From assembly GCF_039710355.1 (NCBI RefSeq), contig NZ_JBDKWZ010000009.1:236303-300302 (forward strand): a stretch of 64,000 bases of DNA. Reading direction: 5' to 3'. The notes under the pieces are model-generated. The model did no database searches and was not told the DNA's origin. It worked only from the letters and a program-made list of their open reading frames with translations. The DNA is from Rapidithrix thailandica (lineage in GTDB: Bacteria > Bacteroidota > Bacteroidia > Cytophagales > Flammeovirgaceae). This document shows, piece by piece, positions 1-10,600 of the stretch (position 1 is the first letter of the stretch; each line of letters opens with the position of its first letter). The translations under genes and the position numbers were made by a program.

Positions 1-949
1 CAGTGTAGAGGTTCACCAAATCCTCTGTGGCCAGTCCATATGCATACCCATCCGGATCAAAGAAATGTGCTAAACTGTTTGAGCCGCTATGGTCGGTAAT
101 ATTATTGATGATTTCGAAGATCGTTTCATCGTTAAATTCCTGGTCCCATTTGGCGGGCAGGTCTTCTGCATTGTATAAAGCATACTTGCCACTTTCAATG
201 ACTTCCGTAGCCATTTGAGCGGCTTCGGTCCACTCTTCTTGATAGAGGTATACCCGGGCCAACAGAGCCTTGGTTGCATTGATGGAAATAATTCCTTTTC
301 CGGTTTCTTCGGAAAGTAAACTAAGTGCTTTGGTAAGATCAGCCACTACTAATTGATAGCCTTCTTTCACTGTATTGCGACTTGGGTAAGTAGGTTGGTC
401 ACTTACTTCGGTGATCAAAGGCACTCCCGCATGACTGGCATTGCTCGTAAAGTTGTAAGGTTGAGCAAACAGGCGTAGTAAGTCAAAATGGGCCATGGCT
501 CTCAAGGTATACGCTTCTCCCAAAATTTGTTTGGCATCTTCCGTGGCTGTCTTTTCATCTGCTTCCATAAAAGCCTCCGCCCCTTTGATGGCCCGAGTGG
601 AATTTACCGCCACCGAATACATCACATTCCATGCATTTTCTACTTCCGAGTCATTTACTTTTACTTCAAAGCGGTTGACATTGAGAAAAATACTGCTTGA
701 GTTGGACGAACTAAGGTAAATGTTGTCGGGCATTAAGTCCGGTACCAGGATCATAGTGCGACCATAGTAATCATCGTTTTGCAGTTGGCTATAAATTCCG
801 TTGACAGCCGATTGTAAACTGTTTACATCTTTGATGGCATCCTTAATGGCGATATTCTGTTTAGGAGTGACATCCAAAAATGAACTGTCACAAGCATTCA
901 GCCCCAGAATCGCAATGATGTATAGTAGGTTTTTTATTGTTTTTTTCAT
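1..949 (-). CDS. SusD/RagB-family outer-membrane lipoprotein (3' end beyond window)
   Basis: Ligand-capturing surface lipoprotein that caps the SusC channel encoded just upstream. The ATG is at 949 and 316 codons are visible before the window edge, so the C-terminus is missing. The N-terminus is a lipoprotein signal ending in LNAC, with the lipidated Cys at residue 20. The following text (SFLDVTPKQ, then YYGRTMILVPDLMPDN and GEAYTLRAMAHFDLLRLF) is the TPR-like SusD core and closely parallels the second SusD at 6233-7669. The gene starts 14 bases after the SusC stop, so it is the last visible gene of the sigma/FecR/SusC/SusD operon. No glycosidase is visible beside it, so the substrate cannot be named. 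Confidence 0.93.
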   Translation of the reverse strand, partial: MKKTIKNLLYIIAILGLNACDSSFLDVTPKQNIAIKDAIKDVNSLQSAVNGIYSQLQNDDYYGRTMILVPDLMPDNIYLSSSNSSSIFLNVNRFEVKVNDSEVENAWNVMYSVAVNSTRAIKGAEAFMEADEKTATEDAKQILGEAYTLRAMAHFDLLRLFAQPYNFTSNASHAGVPLITEVSDQPTYPSRNTVKEGYQLVVADLTKALSLLSEETGKGIISINATKALLARVYLYQEEWTEAAQMATEVIESGKYALYNAEDLPAKWDQEFNDETIFEIINNITDHSGSNSLAHFFDPDGYAYGLATEDLVNLYT

Positions 950-963
950 GATCGTCAAAAGAA

Positions 964-3900
964 TTAGAATGAAAAATCAACTCCGAATAAGATTTGTCTG
1001 GACATGGGGATTCTGAAATCCGTTCTTCCGGTTACTCCTACTTCCGGATCCCCTTCCAAATCTTTGTCCTTCACATACGTCCAGAGGTTGCTTCCTCTTA
1101 CATAAATCCGGGCATTGCTTAAGTGAATTTTTTCTACCCAGTTTTGTGGAAGTTGGTAAGCAAGGGTTACATCACGCAAACGGATATAACTTCCATCGTA
1201 TAAGAAGCGAGTAGAATGTTGCTCGGCATCTCCCGATTGGGAATTGCCAAAGACAAACTTAGGTACATCGGTAATATCACCCGGCTTTTGCCATCTGCGT
1301 TCGTAGGTTTTCCGCGATAAGTTTCCCCGGTCGCTTATTCCCAGTTTTCCATCATGGTTCGTATAGCGACTCATATGGTCGTAGATTTTATTACCCCAGT
1401 TGAAATAGAACATAAAGGAAAGGCTGAAGTTTTTATAAGCCAGGGAGTTGGTAAGACCTCCGTAAAACTTCGGCAAAGCACTTTCTTGCTTTTGATAGGT
1501 GGCTTCACGGTAATTGTTAGTAGGCACTTGTTCGCCATCTTCTACCTTGTACCAAAGGGCATCTCCGGTTTGAGGATCTACTCCGGCATAAGTTGGCAGG
1601 TAAAAGGAATAAAAATCCCCTCCTACTTCACGAATATACTGGCCATCGATGATGGGTAGGGTGTCAGCCAAAGCCTTGATTTCATTTTTATTAAAAGAGA
1701 TATTGAAATCGGTGTTCCATTGGAATCCGTCTTGGCCGGCACTTTTGATATTTTCCGAAGACAGGGCTATTTCCCATCCGGAGTTTTGCATTTCACCTAT
1801 GTTGGTCAAGGTGCGGGTCAAACCATTGGTAGCGGGGATAGGAACATTGAATAACAAGTCAGAAGTGACACGGTTGTAATATTCTACCGTACCGCTGATT
1901 CGGTTGAAGATCCGGAAATCTACCCCAACGTTAAAAGGTTTGTTCTTTTCCCAGGTAAGGTTCGCATTTTCGATTTGGCTGTAAATGTATCCCGGAAAAT
2001 TGTTGTAATTATGTGTAGGCTCGTAAAGACCTTGTGTAGAATAATCTCCGATTTCCTGGTTACCGTTGATACCGTAACTAGAACGTATTTTCAATTCCTG
2101 CACCAGTTTCTGGTTTTGCATAAATGGCTCTTGGATAACATTCCAGGCAAACCCTACAGAACCGAAATTGGCAAAGCGAACCTCCCGGCCAAAACGGGAA
2201 GAACCGTCTCTACGTCCGGAAATATTGATCATATATTTTCCTTTGAAATCGTAACTGGCACTAAACAGGTAAGAAGTCAGTGAAGATCCGATTTCGGCAG
2301 TGCTGGCATCGATGATTTCGGAAGCATTTTCCAAAGTGGTTTGCCCTGCCGGAAATTTTTGTGCTTGGGCATAAGTGGATTTCCGGGTGATCTTTTGGGC
2401 TTCTTGTCCTAAGATAAAGTTAAAAGAGTGGTCGTTGTTTAGCTGAAAACGATACTTCAAGAGGTTGGTAATGTTCCAGTTAATCACCTTGTTGTTATAG
2501 GCACGGCCAATACCTCCTTTGTTTCCTCTTCCAAATCCGAAGTAAGGGTTATCATAGCGAAATTCGTCTGCAAGGTTAAAGTCCAAACTTCCCTTGGTTT
2601 CGAAGCTCAGGTTATCCAGAATATCGTATTTTAAGCCTAAATTACCCAAAGCACCGTACAATTGCGTTTCCCGGATATTTTCATTGACCAATCCTACAGG
2701 GTTATATGTCAATAAAAAACCTGTATTGTAAGAACCGTCAGGGTTATACACCGGCTCATAAGGTACCGCCCGGTACATAGCCCGGACAGGGTTGTTAGCA
2801 TTTCCTCCATCGTCATTGGTGTGCAAGGTTTGATTATTGGCAGCCAAGCCTAACTCCAACATTAATTTGTCAGTAGCTGCATGACGCACATTCACCTTTC
2901 CGTTGACCTTTTTGTAATCAATTCCGATGATGACAGCTTCCTGATCATAGTAACCCAAGGAAGAGTAGAAGTTTGTTTTTTCGTTTCCTCCCGAAGCACT
3001 GATATTGTATTGTTGGTATTTCCCGGTGCGGGAAATCACATCCACCCAATCGGTGTTTACGGAAGAATCGATATTATTCTTTACAAAAGTCTCTGCTTCT
3101 TGCCGTGTCATTCCTGCATTCACTTGTCCTTCTGCGATCAACTCTGAAAGCTCTTTAGTATTTAGAGGCTGGTTTCTATCCGCTAACATGATATCACTTA
3201 TCCCGTATTGAGCCGATGCGTCAAATTTGGTTTTTCCGGTTTTCCCCCTTTTCGTTGTAATCAGAATCACCCCATTGGCCGCTCTGGAACCGTAAATTGC
3301 AGTTGCAGAGGCATCTTTCAATACGGTGATGGACTCGATGTCATTCGGATTTAAACCGGCTATAGTGTTGGAGGAAGTTGCGATTTTTGAAATATTTCCG
3401 GCCACTACCGGGATTCCATCAATTACATATAAAGGGTCGCTACTGGCGTTGATCGAACCGACTCCCCGGATACGGATATTGGGCTCGGCACCGGGCTGGC
3501 CTGAAGCCGAAAGGGATTGTACACCCGCAACGTTTCCTTGTAAACTTTCCTGAAATGACGCACGGGGCGATTCTTTGATTTTGCTGACGTCCAACGCAAC
3601 CGCCGAACCGGTAAAGGATGATTTGGATTGCTCGTTATATGCTACGACAATTACCTCTTTCAAGGTTTGTACATCTTCTTTCATCACTACTTTAAAGCTT
3701 TCCTGTGAAGCAGACAGCTCCTGGCTGACATACCCAACTGATGAAAATACCAGTGTGACTTCCCCTTCCGGAATACTTAACCTGAATTCACCGTTCAGGT
3801 CCGTAATGGTACCGTTGGTGCTTCCTTTTACCACTATACTGACCCCTGGTAAACTTAAGCCCTTTTCATCCATTACTTTACCACTGATAGTACGGTCTTG

Positions 3901-4314
3901 GCGGATCACTGGCTGGGTGTTTTTCTCCTCCTGTTGCGTTTGTAGGGCCACTGTTTCCAAATGCTTAGTGGACGGATTGTTTTGCCGGCTCCTGAAATCT
4001 ACCGTGTAGAAATTCTTTTTGATTTTTTTAAACTGAATGTTGGTGTTGTATTGCTGAAGTTGTTGAATGCCTTCCTGCAAACTAAGTGCATTCCAGTTTT
4101 GAGGGGTTTGTATTTGGCGGTTAGCAATGGCCTCTTTGTACAAAAACTTGACAGCGTACATTGCTTCCAATTCTTTTAACACATGAGCCACTGTGTTTAC
4201 AGATTTGTGATTGCTCTCTTGTGCTAGTTGTAATGAGCTACTGCCTAAGGCTTGCCCGATTGCTTGGGAAAGCTGAAAGCACAGTAGTGCCGATAGTAAA
4301 AATCTCATATTCAT
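964..4314 (-). CDS. SusC/RagA-family TonB-dependent receptor with STN signalling domain
   Basis: TonB-dependent outer-membrane importer, 1116 residues. Signal peptide (about residues 1-20), STN domain (about 40-107), carboxypeptidase-regulatory-like domain (about 141-213), plug domain from about 228 with the SusC signature AIYGSRAANGVILITTKRGK, and then the 22-strand barrel ending in aromatic FGVDFSF. The STN domain is the part that contacts FecR in transducing receptors, so this protein should both import and sense its ligand. It lies 13 bases downstream of its fecR and 14 bases upstream of its susD. It is clearly paralogous to the second SusC at 7688-11071. The start MNMRF could be either of two nearby Met codons. 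The ligand is unknown. Confidence 0.95.
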   Translation of the reverse strand: MNMRFLLSALLCFQLSQAIGQALGSSSLQLAQESNHKSVNTVAHVLKELEAMYAVKFLYKEAIANRQIQTPQNWNALSLQEGIQQLQQYNTNIQFKKIKKNFYTVDFRSRQNNPSTKHLETVALQTQQEEKNTQPVIRQDRTISGKVMDEKGLSLPGVSIVVKGSTNGTITDLNGEFRLSIPEGEVTLVFSSVGYVSQELSASQESFKVVMKEDVQTLKEVIVVAYNEQSKSSFTGSAVALDVSKIKESPRASFQESLQGNVAGVQSLSASGQPGAEPNIRIRGVGSINASSDPLYVIDGIPVVAGNISKIATSSNTIAGLNPNDIESITVLKDASATAIYGSRAANGVILITTKRGKTGKTKFDASAQYGISDIMLADRNQPLNTKELSELIAEGQVNAGMTRQEAETFVKNNIDSSVNTDWVDVISRTGKYQQYNISASGGNEKTNFYSSLGYYDQEAVIIGIDYKKVNGKVNVRHAATDKLMLELGLAANNQTLHTNDDGGNANNPVRAMYRAVPYEPVYNPDGSYNTGFLLTYNPVGLVNENIRETQLYGALGNLGLKYDILDNLSFETKGSLDFNLADEFRYDNPYFGFGRGNKGGIGRAYNNKVINWNITNLLKYRFQLNNDHSFNFILGQEAQKITRKSTYAQAQKFPAGQTTLENASEIIDASTAEIGSSLTSYLFSASYDFKGKYMINISGRRDGSSRFGREVRFANFGSVGFAWNVIQEPFMQNQKLVQELKIRSSYGINGNQEIGDYSTQGLYEPTHNYNNFPGYIYSQIENANLTWEKNKPFNVGVDFRIFNRISGTVEYYNRVTSDLLFNVPIPATNGLTRTLTNIGEMQNSGWEIALSSENIKSAGQDGFQWNTDFNISFNKNEIKALADTLPIIDGQYIREVGGDFYSFYLPTYAGVDPQTGDALWYKVEDGEQVPTNNYREATYQKQESALPKFYGGLTNSLAYKNFSLSFMFYFNWGNKIYDHMSRYTNHDGKLGISDRGNLSRKTYERRWQKPGDITDVPKFVFGNSQSGDAEQHSTRFLYDGSYIRLRDVTLAYQLPQNWVEKIHLSNARIYVRGSNLWTYVKDKDLEGDPEVGVTGRTDFRIPMSRQILFGVDFSF

Positions 4315-4327
4315 TCTTATTGAAAGT

Positions 4328-5323
4328 TTATTGTGATTGAGAAGAAATTTTAATGTGGTTTTGCTCTTGGCGGATGCTTACCGGTAGCAGAGATTCCAAA
4401 CCTTGAAGCAAGGTTTCCAAATCGTTGGAGGGTATGGTACCGCTAAAGTGTTCATTGAGCAATTGTGGGTCGGAGACTACCACCGTAAGGCCATAGTTGT
4501 CTTTGATAAGTTGGGAAATTTCGGAAAGAGAGGTGTTGTCAAAAATCATCTCACTGTTTTTCCAACTGGTATACAAATGTGTATTGACTTGTTTTTTGAC
4601 CACTACGTTGTTTTCCCGTGTAAATTCGATGAGTTCCCCGGGAATCATGTCCAGTTCGTTGACTTTGCCGTTGTCCCGGATTTGCAATTGCACCTTGCCG
4701 GACTCCAGTACCACCCGGCTGGTTTGGGCTCTTGAGGTAACATTAAATTCGGTGCCCAATACATTTACATAAAAACCATTAGAGGTCAATACTTTGAATT
4801 CCTGGTCGGTATTTGTATGCCGGACCGAAAAGTACGCCTCTCCGTCCAACTGCACGACCCTGGCTTCTTGGGTAGGCCAGTCTTTTGCATATTTTAAGGT
4901 GCTGTTTGCATTTAAAATTACCATTGAGCTGTCGGGTAACAGAAGGGTTTTGTTTTCTCCGTAATTTGCCTTGGCCATGACCCATTTGTCTTCTGTGATT
5001 TCTTTAAACACCAGCCAACCTGAAAAGAACATGACCAGGGTAATGACCGCTGCAATGGAATAGAAAAAATGACGATTCTTTTTGGCTTTTGATGCGTTTT
5101 GAGGTCTGTTATGAATCTTTGTTAACAGGTCATTGGCGGTGAGTTTGGGCTTGTGAATAAAGTGTTGATTGTCAGATGCGGATTCCAAATCACTCAACAA
5201 GTGGCTTTCCAGATACAATTTCCCTTCTTCCGTTTTGAACCAATCCAATACAATTTTAGCCTCCGGCTTTGAGCATTGGTTGAGAAAGTATTTTTGAATT
5301 AAATGAGAGTCAGGTGTGTGCAT
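4328..5323 (-). CDS. FecR-family anti-sigma factor
   Basis: Inner-membrane regulator, 331 residues, that holds the ECF sigma factor and relays the SusC signal. An N-terminal cytoplasmic part (about 1-85) is followed by one membrane segment (about 86-106), a periplasmic FecR domain (about 115-230, with the typical LPDSSMVILNANSTLKY and VLGTEFNV stretches) and a C-terminal DUF4974-type domain (about 255-325) expected to contact the STN domain of SusC. It lies between the sigma factor (138 bases upstream) and susC (13 bases downstream), the standard order for these modules. Confidence 0.93.
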   Translation of the reverse strand: MHTPDSHLIQKYFLNQCSKPEAKIVLDWFKTEEGKLYLESHLLSDLESASDNQHFIHKPKLTANDLLTKIHNRPQNASKAKKNRHFFYSIAAVITLVMFFSGWLVFKEITEDKWVMAKANYGENKTLLLPDSSMVILNANSTLKYAKDWPTQEARVVQLDGEAYFSVRHTNTDQEFKVLTSNGFYVNVLGTEFNVTSRAQTSRVVLESGKVQLQIRDNGKVNELDMIPGELIEFTRENNVVVKKQVNTHLYTSWKNSEMIFDNTSLSEISQLIKDNYGLTVVVSDPQLLNEHFSGTIPSNDLETLLQGLESLLPVSIRQEQNHIKISSQSQ

Positions 5324-5461
5324 ATAAGCGTTATTTTCTGTCTAAGGCATTTTAATTTTTGCTTTGCCGGTAATAAGAATACCTTGAAGAATTGATTTTC
5401 CTGCAAAGAATAAAATGTAATTATGACTTAGTACACCTGAAGTGGAGGGGGGTATTACTCG

Positions 5462-6076
5462 CTATTCAAAAAAAATTAAAAAAAGTAGTAATAGCTCGTA
5501 ATGTTGGGTGATAAACTCTTTTAAAAAGTTGATTGCTTTGGTGTATTGGGCCTTTACCGTGTGAATAGAGATGCCCATATGGGTGGCAATTTCTTGGTTG
5601 GAAAGTTGTTTTTTGTGTTTGAGTTCAAAAATGAGTTTGCGCTTTTCCGGGAGTTGTTCGATTCCTTTTTTTAAAATACTGTTGGTTTCGTTGTAAAACA
5701 ACGTTTGCTCCGTAGTGTTTTTATGCGCTTTGTTTTGCTCCTTTACCAGGTCGATATGTTTGAGGATTTTGCGCTGTTCGTTGCGGATGGTATTGAGCAA
5801 ATAGTTCTTCAGACTGGTAAAAAGAAAACCTTTCAGTGAGTATTGGCGGTCAAGTTTGGTGCGGTAATCCCACAATTTGATAAAGGTATCCTGTAAGGCA
5901 TCTTCCGCCAAAGCTTCACTCTTCAGGTATTTTAATGCCACATGATAAATTTGGGGAGAGTATTTGTTAAATACTTCCGTGAATACTTGTTCATCGCCTT
6001 GTTGTAATGCTACAATCCAGCTTTTTTCATTTTCCTGTTGCTTGTGTAGAGAGCTGTGATCTACTTGCTTGTTCAT
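5462..6076 (-). CDS. ECF RNA polymerase sigma factor (Bacteroidota expansion family)
   Basis: Sigma-70 family ECF factor, 204 residues. Region 2 (about residues 25-95) contains the core-binding/-10 stretch around AEDALQDTFIKLWDYR, and region 4 (about 140-190) has the helix-turn-helix QEIATHMGISIHTVKAQYTKA. It is expected to direct transcription of the following fecR-susC-susD genes when released by FecR. It is the first gene of its module, and the previous module ends at a terminator 106 bases upstream. The C-terminus ends in a run of hydrophobic residues (LLLLFLIFF), as in many family members. Confidence 0.93.
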   Translation of the reverse strand: MNKQVDHSSLHKQQENEKSWIVALQQGDEQVFTEVFNKYSPQIYHVALKYLKSEALAEDALQDTFIKLWDYRTKLDRQYSLKGFLFTSLKNYLLNTIRNEQRKILKHIDLVKEQNKAHKNTTEQTLFYNETNSILKKGIEQLPEKRKLIFELKHKKQLSNQEIATHMGISIHTVKAQYTKAINFLKEFITQHYELLLLFLIFFE

Positions 6077-6175
6077 ATAAGCTGCCTTACCAAATTAAGG
6101 CGTAATATAGTACAAATTTTATAAAAGCAAGAAAATCAGCTGAATGGCCGGAGAGGGGGGAGAGGGAGGTTTTAC

Positions 6176-6208
6176 AAAAAAAAAGACGGACATATGCCCG
6201 TCTTTTTT
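6176..6208 (-). terminator. Intrinsic terminator after the second susD
   Basis: A short GC stem (AGACGG pairing with CCGTCT) is extended by A/T pairs and flanked by A and T runs on both sides. It lies 25 bases beyond the stop of the susD at 6233-7669, so it separates the two susCD modules. The flanking runs would let it act in either direction. Confidence 0.75.
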
Positions 6209-6232
6209 CGCTATACACAAATTTGAAGGAAA

Positions 6233-7669
6233 TTAATTATCGTATCCCGGATTTTGCACCATCCCCTCATTGTTAGAGTTTGCATCTAACTCTCTTAAAG
6301 GAATAGGCAGAATGAAACGGTCATTCGGATATTTCGCTACGATCACTTCATTGGTACGGATGATGTTTACATCCATCTTTCTTCGGTTCAAATCGAACAA
6401 GCGGTGTCCTTCGAAGGCCAATTCCTTTCTTCGCTCGGTTTGAATCAGTTCTTTTAAAGCATCACCGGTAGCCGTCACGTCCGGAGCACTGGGTAATGCG
6501 CGTTGGATGAGGGTTTGTACATCTTCTTGTGCTTGCGCCTCATTGCCCAATTCTGCTGAGGCTTCCGCCCGGATTAAGTATACTTCCGGTAAGCCGATAA
6601 CCCGGATGTTGTCCTCTCTGCTGGAACCTCTGGGGTATTTATAAACTAAATAAGCGGTTTCTTCTCCATCTTCTCTTTCTCCCACTTTGATTAATTTTTG
6701 TCGCACATCACCCGCCTCGTACAGTTGATATAATTCCTTTGTGGCCAATGCGTCTCCGTATCCTTTTTGATGATAAAAGTAGCTCAAGGCATTGGTACTC
6801 GGGTTATCAACCAACGTATTGACAATTTCGAAAATTGATTCGGCAGGAAAGTCCGTAGCCCAGCTTTCCACAAAAGCCTCATTACTCACCAAAGAGAATT
6901 TACCGCTTTCTATTACTTCCGTAGCCAAGTCGGCCGCGCTTTGCCAATTTTCCATATACAAATGCACCCGGGCTAACAAACCTTTGGCGGCATTGATGGA
7001 AATTTTGCCATTATTTTTTTCCTTGTTCAATAGGCTAAGTGCTTTGGTAAAATCACTGACCACTTGTTCATAACCTTTTTTGACACTATCCCGGCCCGGA
7101 TTGATAATTTCACCCCCTGAAGTAGTGATGACGGGAACACCCATATGGCCGGCATCTGCTGTAAAGTTATAGGGCTGGCCAAACAGACGTAACAAATCGA
7201 AATAGGCCAAGGCCCGAATGGTATAGGCTTCACCTATTAGTTGATTCGCATCCTCTTGGTTGTCCTCATCTTCAAAAGTTAGCTTTTCACCTGCCTGAAT
7301 CATCAGGTTGGTATTGGCGATTACTTCATAGATCTGATTCCACAAACCGGATACGTAACCGGAGTTTTGCTGTACTACAAACGCATCAAAGTTTAAATAG
7401 CGACCCGCATTTTGTGAACTGATAAATGCATTGTCCGCCATCAGGTCGGGGATTAAGGTAAAGCTCCGGCCATAATAGCTGTTGCTTTGCATGGCACTGT
7501 AAGTTCCGTTAAGAGCGGCCTCCATGCTGGGCAGATCCACAATGGCATTGTTGACATCGGCAGATTGTTGGGGTTCGATTTCCAAAAAGGAATCACCGCA
7601 AGAAGAGGCAAGTAGGCAAAGCCAGGTGGCCAATAGGCATTTATACATCGGATTCAATATATGTTTCAT
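6233..7669 (-). CDS. SusD/RagB-family outer-membrane lipoprotein
   Basis: Complete SusD-like nutrient-binding lipoprotein, 478 residues. The signal peptide ends in the lipobox ASSC, with Cys at about residue 24, followed by GDSFLEIEP. The N-terminal SusD-like part carries YYGRSFTLIPDLMADN and GEAYTIRALAYFDLLRLFGQPYN; the C-terminal RagB/SusD part carries LPEVYLIRAEASAELGN and ERRKELAFEGHRLFDLNR, which is diagnostic. The gene lies 18 bases after its susC partner. A second possible start (Met8) would give a shorter signal peptide. No neighbouring carbohydrate-active enzyme identifies the ligand. Confidence 0.95.
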   Translation of the reverse strand: MKHILNPMYKCLLATWLCLLASSCGDSFLEIEPQQSADVNNAIVDLPSMEAALNGTYSAMQSNSYYGRSFTLIPDLMADNAFISSQNAGRYLNFDAFVVQQNSGYVSGLWNQIYEVIANTNLMIQAGEKLTFEDEDNQEDANQLIGEAYTIRALAYFDLLRLFGQPYNFTADAGHMGVPVITTSGGEIINPGRDSVKKGYEQVVSDFTKALSLLNKEKNNGKISINAAKGLLARVHLYMENWQSAADLATEVIESGKFSLVSNEAFVESWATDFPAESIFEIVNTLVDNPSTNALSYFYHQKGYGDALATKELYQLYEAGDVRQKLIKVGEREDGEETAYLVYKYPRGSSREDNIRVIGLPEVYLIRAEASAELGNEAQAQEDVQTLIQRALPSAPDVTATGDALKELIQTERRKELAFEGHRLFDLNRRKMDVNIIRTNEVIVAKYPNDRFILPIPLRELDANSNNEGMVQNPGYDN

Positions 7670-7687
7670 CTCTTTTTCTTTTTAGGG

Positions 7688-10600
7688 TTAGAAAGAAAGG
7701 TCAATTCCGAACAAGATTTGCTTGGCAATTGGAATTAATTGATCAAATTGTCCGGCAATGGTGGTTTCGGGGTCGCGGTCCAGCTTGTCATCTTTTACAT
7801 ACGTGAATAAGTTATTTCCTCTGACATATACCCGTGCATCAGACAAGCGCAAGCTGTTGATTACATTTTTAGGAATTTGGTAAGACAGGGTAATATCTCT
7901 CAGACGGATAAAGCTGCCATCATAAAGGAAGCGGGTAGAGCTTTGGCTGGAACGGCCAGATTGCTTATTGCTATATACTACTTTGGGAATGTCTGTAATA
8001 TCCCCCGGTTTTTGCCATCTTCTTTCATAGATTTGCCGGGACATGTTACCGGTACTGCTGAGGGTTCTGCTTCCGTCACTATGGGTATAGATCCCCCAGA
8101 TATCATACACTTTGTTGCCCCAGTTGTAGTTGAGCTGAACGGAAAGCGTAAAGCCTTTATAACTAAGGGTGTTGGTCATCCCTCCGTAGAATTTAGGCAA
8201 AGCACTTCCCTGCTCAAAGCGTTCTGCTTCGCTATATTTGTTGGTGGTTTCCGTTTTTGTTCCGTCCGTATACCACAAGGCGTCTCCTGTTTGCGGGTCT
8301 ACCCCGGCATAACCTACCCTATAGTGTTGGTAGAAATCGCCACCCACCTTGCGGATAAATCCGTTTTCGATGATCGGATCATCGCCTTGCAAAGCGGTGA
8401 TTTCGTTTTTGTTTTGGGTAAAGTTGAAGCTGGTATTCCAGTTGAAGCCACCAGGGGTCTGAGATTTAATATTCTCCGTGTTTAAAGTAATTTCCCATCC
8501 CTTGTTTACCATTTCTCCCACATTGTCTACATAATTCGTTACCCCGTTGGTAGAAGATACCGGCACATCCAATAATAGGTCGGAAGTGGTTCGGTGGTAA
8601 TATTCTACCGAAGCAGTAATCCGCTGCCATAATCCTACATCCATCCCTAGATTAAAGGATTTGTTCTTTTCCCAGGTAAGCCCGATATTTTCTCTTTGCG
8701 TGTAAGCAAATCCCGGTTGTCCGTTGTAGTTGTTTCCTGTGCCGTATAAGCCCCGGGAAGCAAAATTGCCAATGCCTTGGTTACCGTTAATACCGTAACT
8801 GGAGCGCAGTTTTAATTCATTGATCCAATCCAGGGGTTTTAAGAAGTTTTCCTTGTGAAGGTTCCAGGCAAGACCTACCGACCAGAAGTTGGCATAACGT
8901 ACATCTCTACCAAAGCGCGAAGACCCGTCTCTCCGGAAAGTACCGTTGATATAATACTTTTCCCGGAAGTTATACCCGGCATTCACAAAGTAAGAGGCAA
9001 TGGCTGACGCAGTTTTACTGGACGCAGCATCTTTGTATTCCGAAGCGTTATCCAGTGTTTCCAGATTCGGAATGAAATTGATCGCGTAGGCATTAGAGGT
9101 CGATTTGTCAATTCTCTGTGCCTCTTGTCCTAAAGTGACATTAATGCCGTGTACACCCTGGATAGAATGTGAAAACTTCAACAGGTTTGTGACGTTCCAG
9201 TTCACATATTTGGTCGTATAGGCATATCCCCGGCCGTTATCATTTCGTCCGGCACCGAATTCCGGGTTGTCAAACTGGAATTCATCGGCAAAGTTGAAAT
9301 CCAAGCTGGCTTTACTTTCAAAGCTTAAGAAGTCGGCAAACTCATACCTTCCGCCAATATTACCTAAGGCATTATACAGTTTACTTTCTTTTGTGTTTTT
9401 GGCAACTATTCCGACAGGGTTATACGTACTGTTCATCCCTGTATTAAAACTGCCGTCTTCGTTATACACGGGGTTCCAAGGAGCCAGACGATACATGGCT
9501 CGTACAGGGTTGGCAAAAGAACCTTCGTCACTGACCGTATGCAATAGCTGTTGGTTAAAGGCCAGGCCCATGTTAAAGTTCAACTTTTTACTTGCCTGGT
9601 GGCGTAGGTTAACTTTCGCATTTAACTTCTGGTAATCCACACCAATGATGGTCGCCTCTTGCTCATAATACCCCAAAGAGGTATAGAAGTTGGTTTTTTC
9701 ATTTCCTCCGGAAGCACTCAGGTTGTATTGTTGATATTTACCGGTTCGGGTGATTTCATCAAACCAATCCGTACTTACAGAGGTATCCACTCTGGCAAGG
9801 ATAAAATCCCGGGCATCTTCCGGGGATTTTCCGGCATTGACACGGCCTTCAATCAATAGCTCCGTCATTTCAGCGGTGTTCAAAGGACGGTTGCGGTCAG
9901 CCATGGTGATTTTGCTGAAGCCGTACTGGGCATTTGCATTGAATTTGGTTTTTCCGGCTTTTCCGGACTTGGTTGTGATCAGGATTACCCCGTTTGCCCC
10001 TCTGGATCCGTAAATGGAAGTAGCTGCAGCATCTTTCAAAATCGATACCGATTCGATATCATTATTGTTGATTCCGGCGATGGTGTTGGCTGAGTTGGCA
10101 ATCCGGGAAATGTCCCCGTTGACCACCGGAATACCATCTACTACATACAAGGGAGTGCTACTGGCGGTAATTGAACCGATACCCCGGATACGTACATTCG
10201 GGTTGGCTCCGGGCTGTCCGCTTCCTGACATGGATTGCACACCTGCTACATTTCCCTGTAAACTCTCTTGGAAGGAAGCACGAGGTGCTTTTTCCAATTT
10301 ATCGTTTTGGATAGCTACGGCCGATCCGGTAAAAGACGCTTTGCTTTGGGTGTTGTAAGCTACGACCAACACTTCCGATAGTTGCTTGACATCGGATAAC
10401 AAAGTGACACTTATCTCTTTTTGAGAGCCTACTTCTACTTCTTGAGAAGCATAACCGATAAAAGAGAAAACCAATACATCTTTGTTTCCAACCTGTATTT
10501 TGTATTTGCCGTCAATGTCGGAGATGGTTCCTTGAGAAGAGCCTTTGATCATGATGTTGACTCCCGGCAATGCAGCTCCGTTTTCATCCTTTACGGTTCC

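Noticed and set aside
5457..5520. Possible frameshift at the hydrophobic end of the first sigma factor
   Set aside because: Length equals the second sigma factor (204 residues) and both end in a hydrophobic tail, so the C-terminus is normal for the family.
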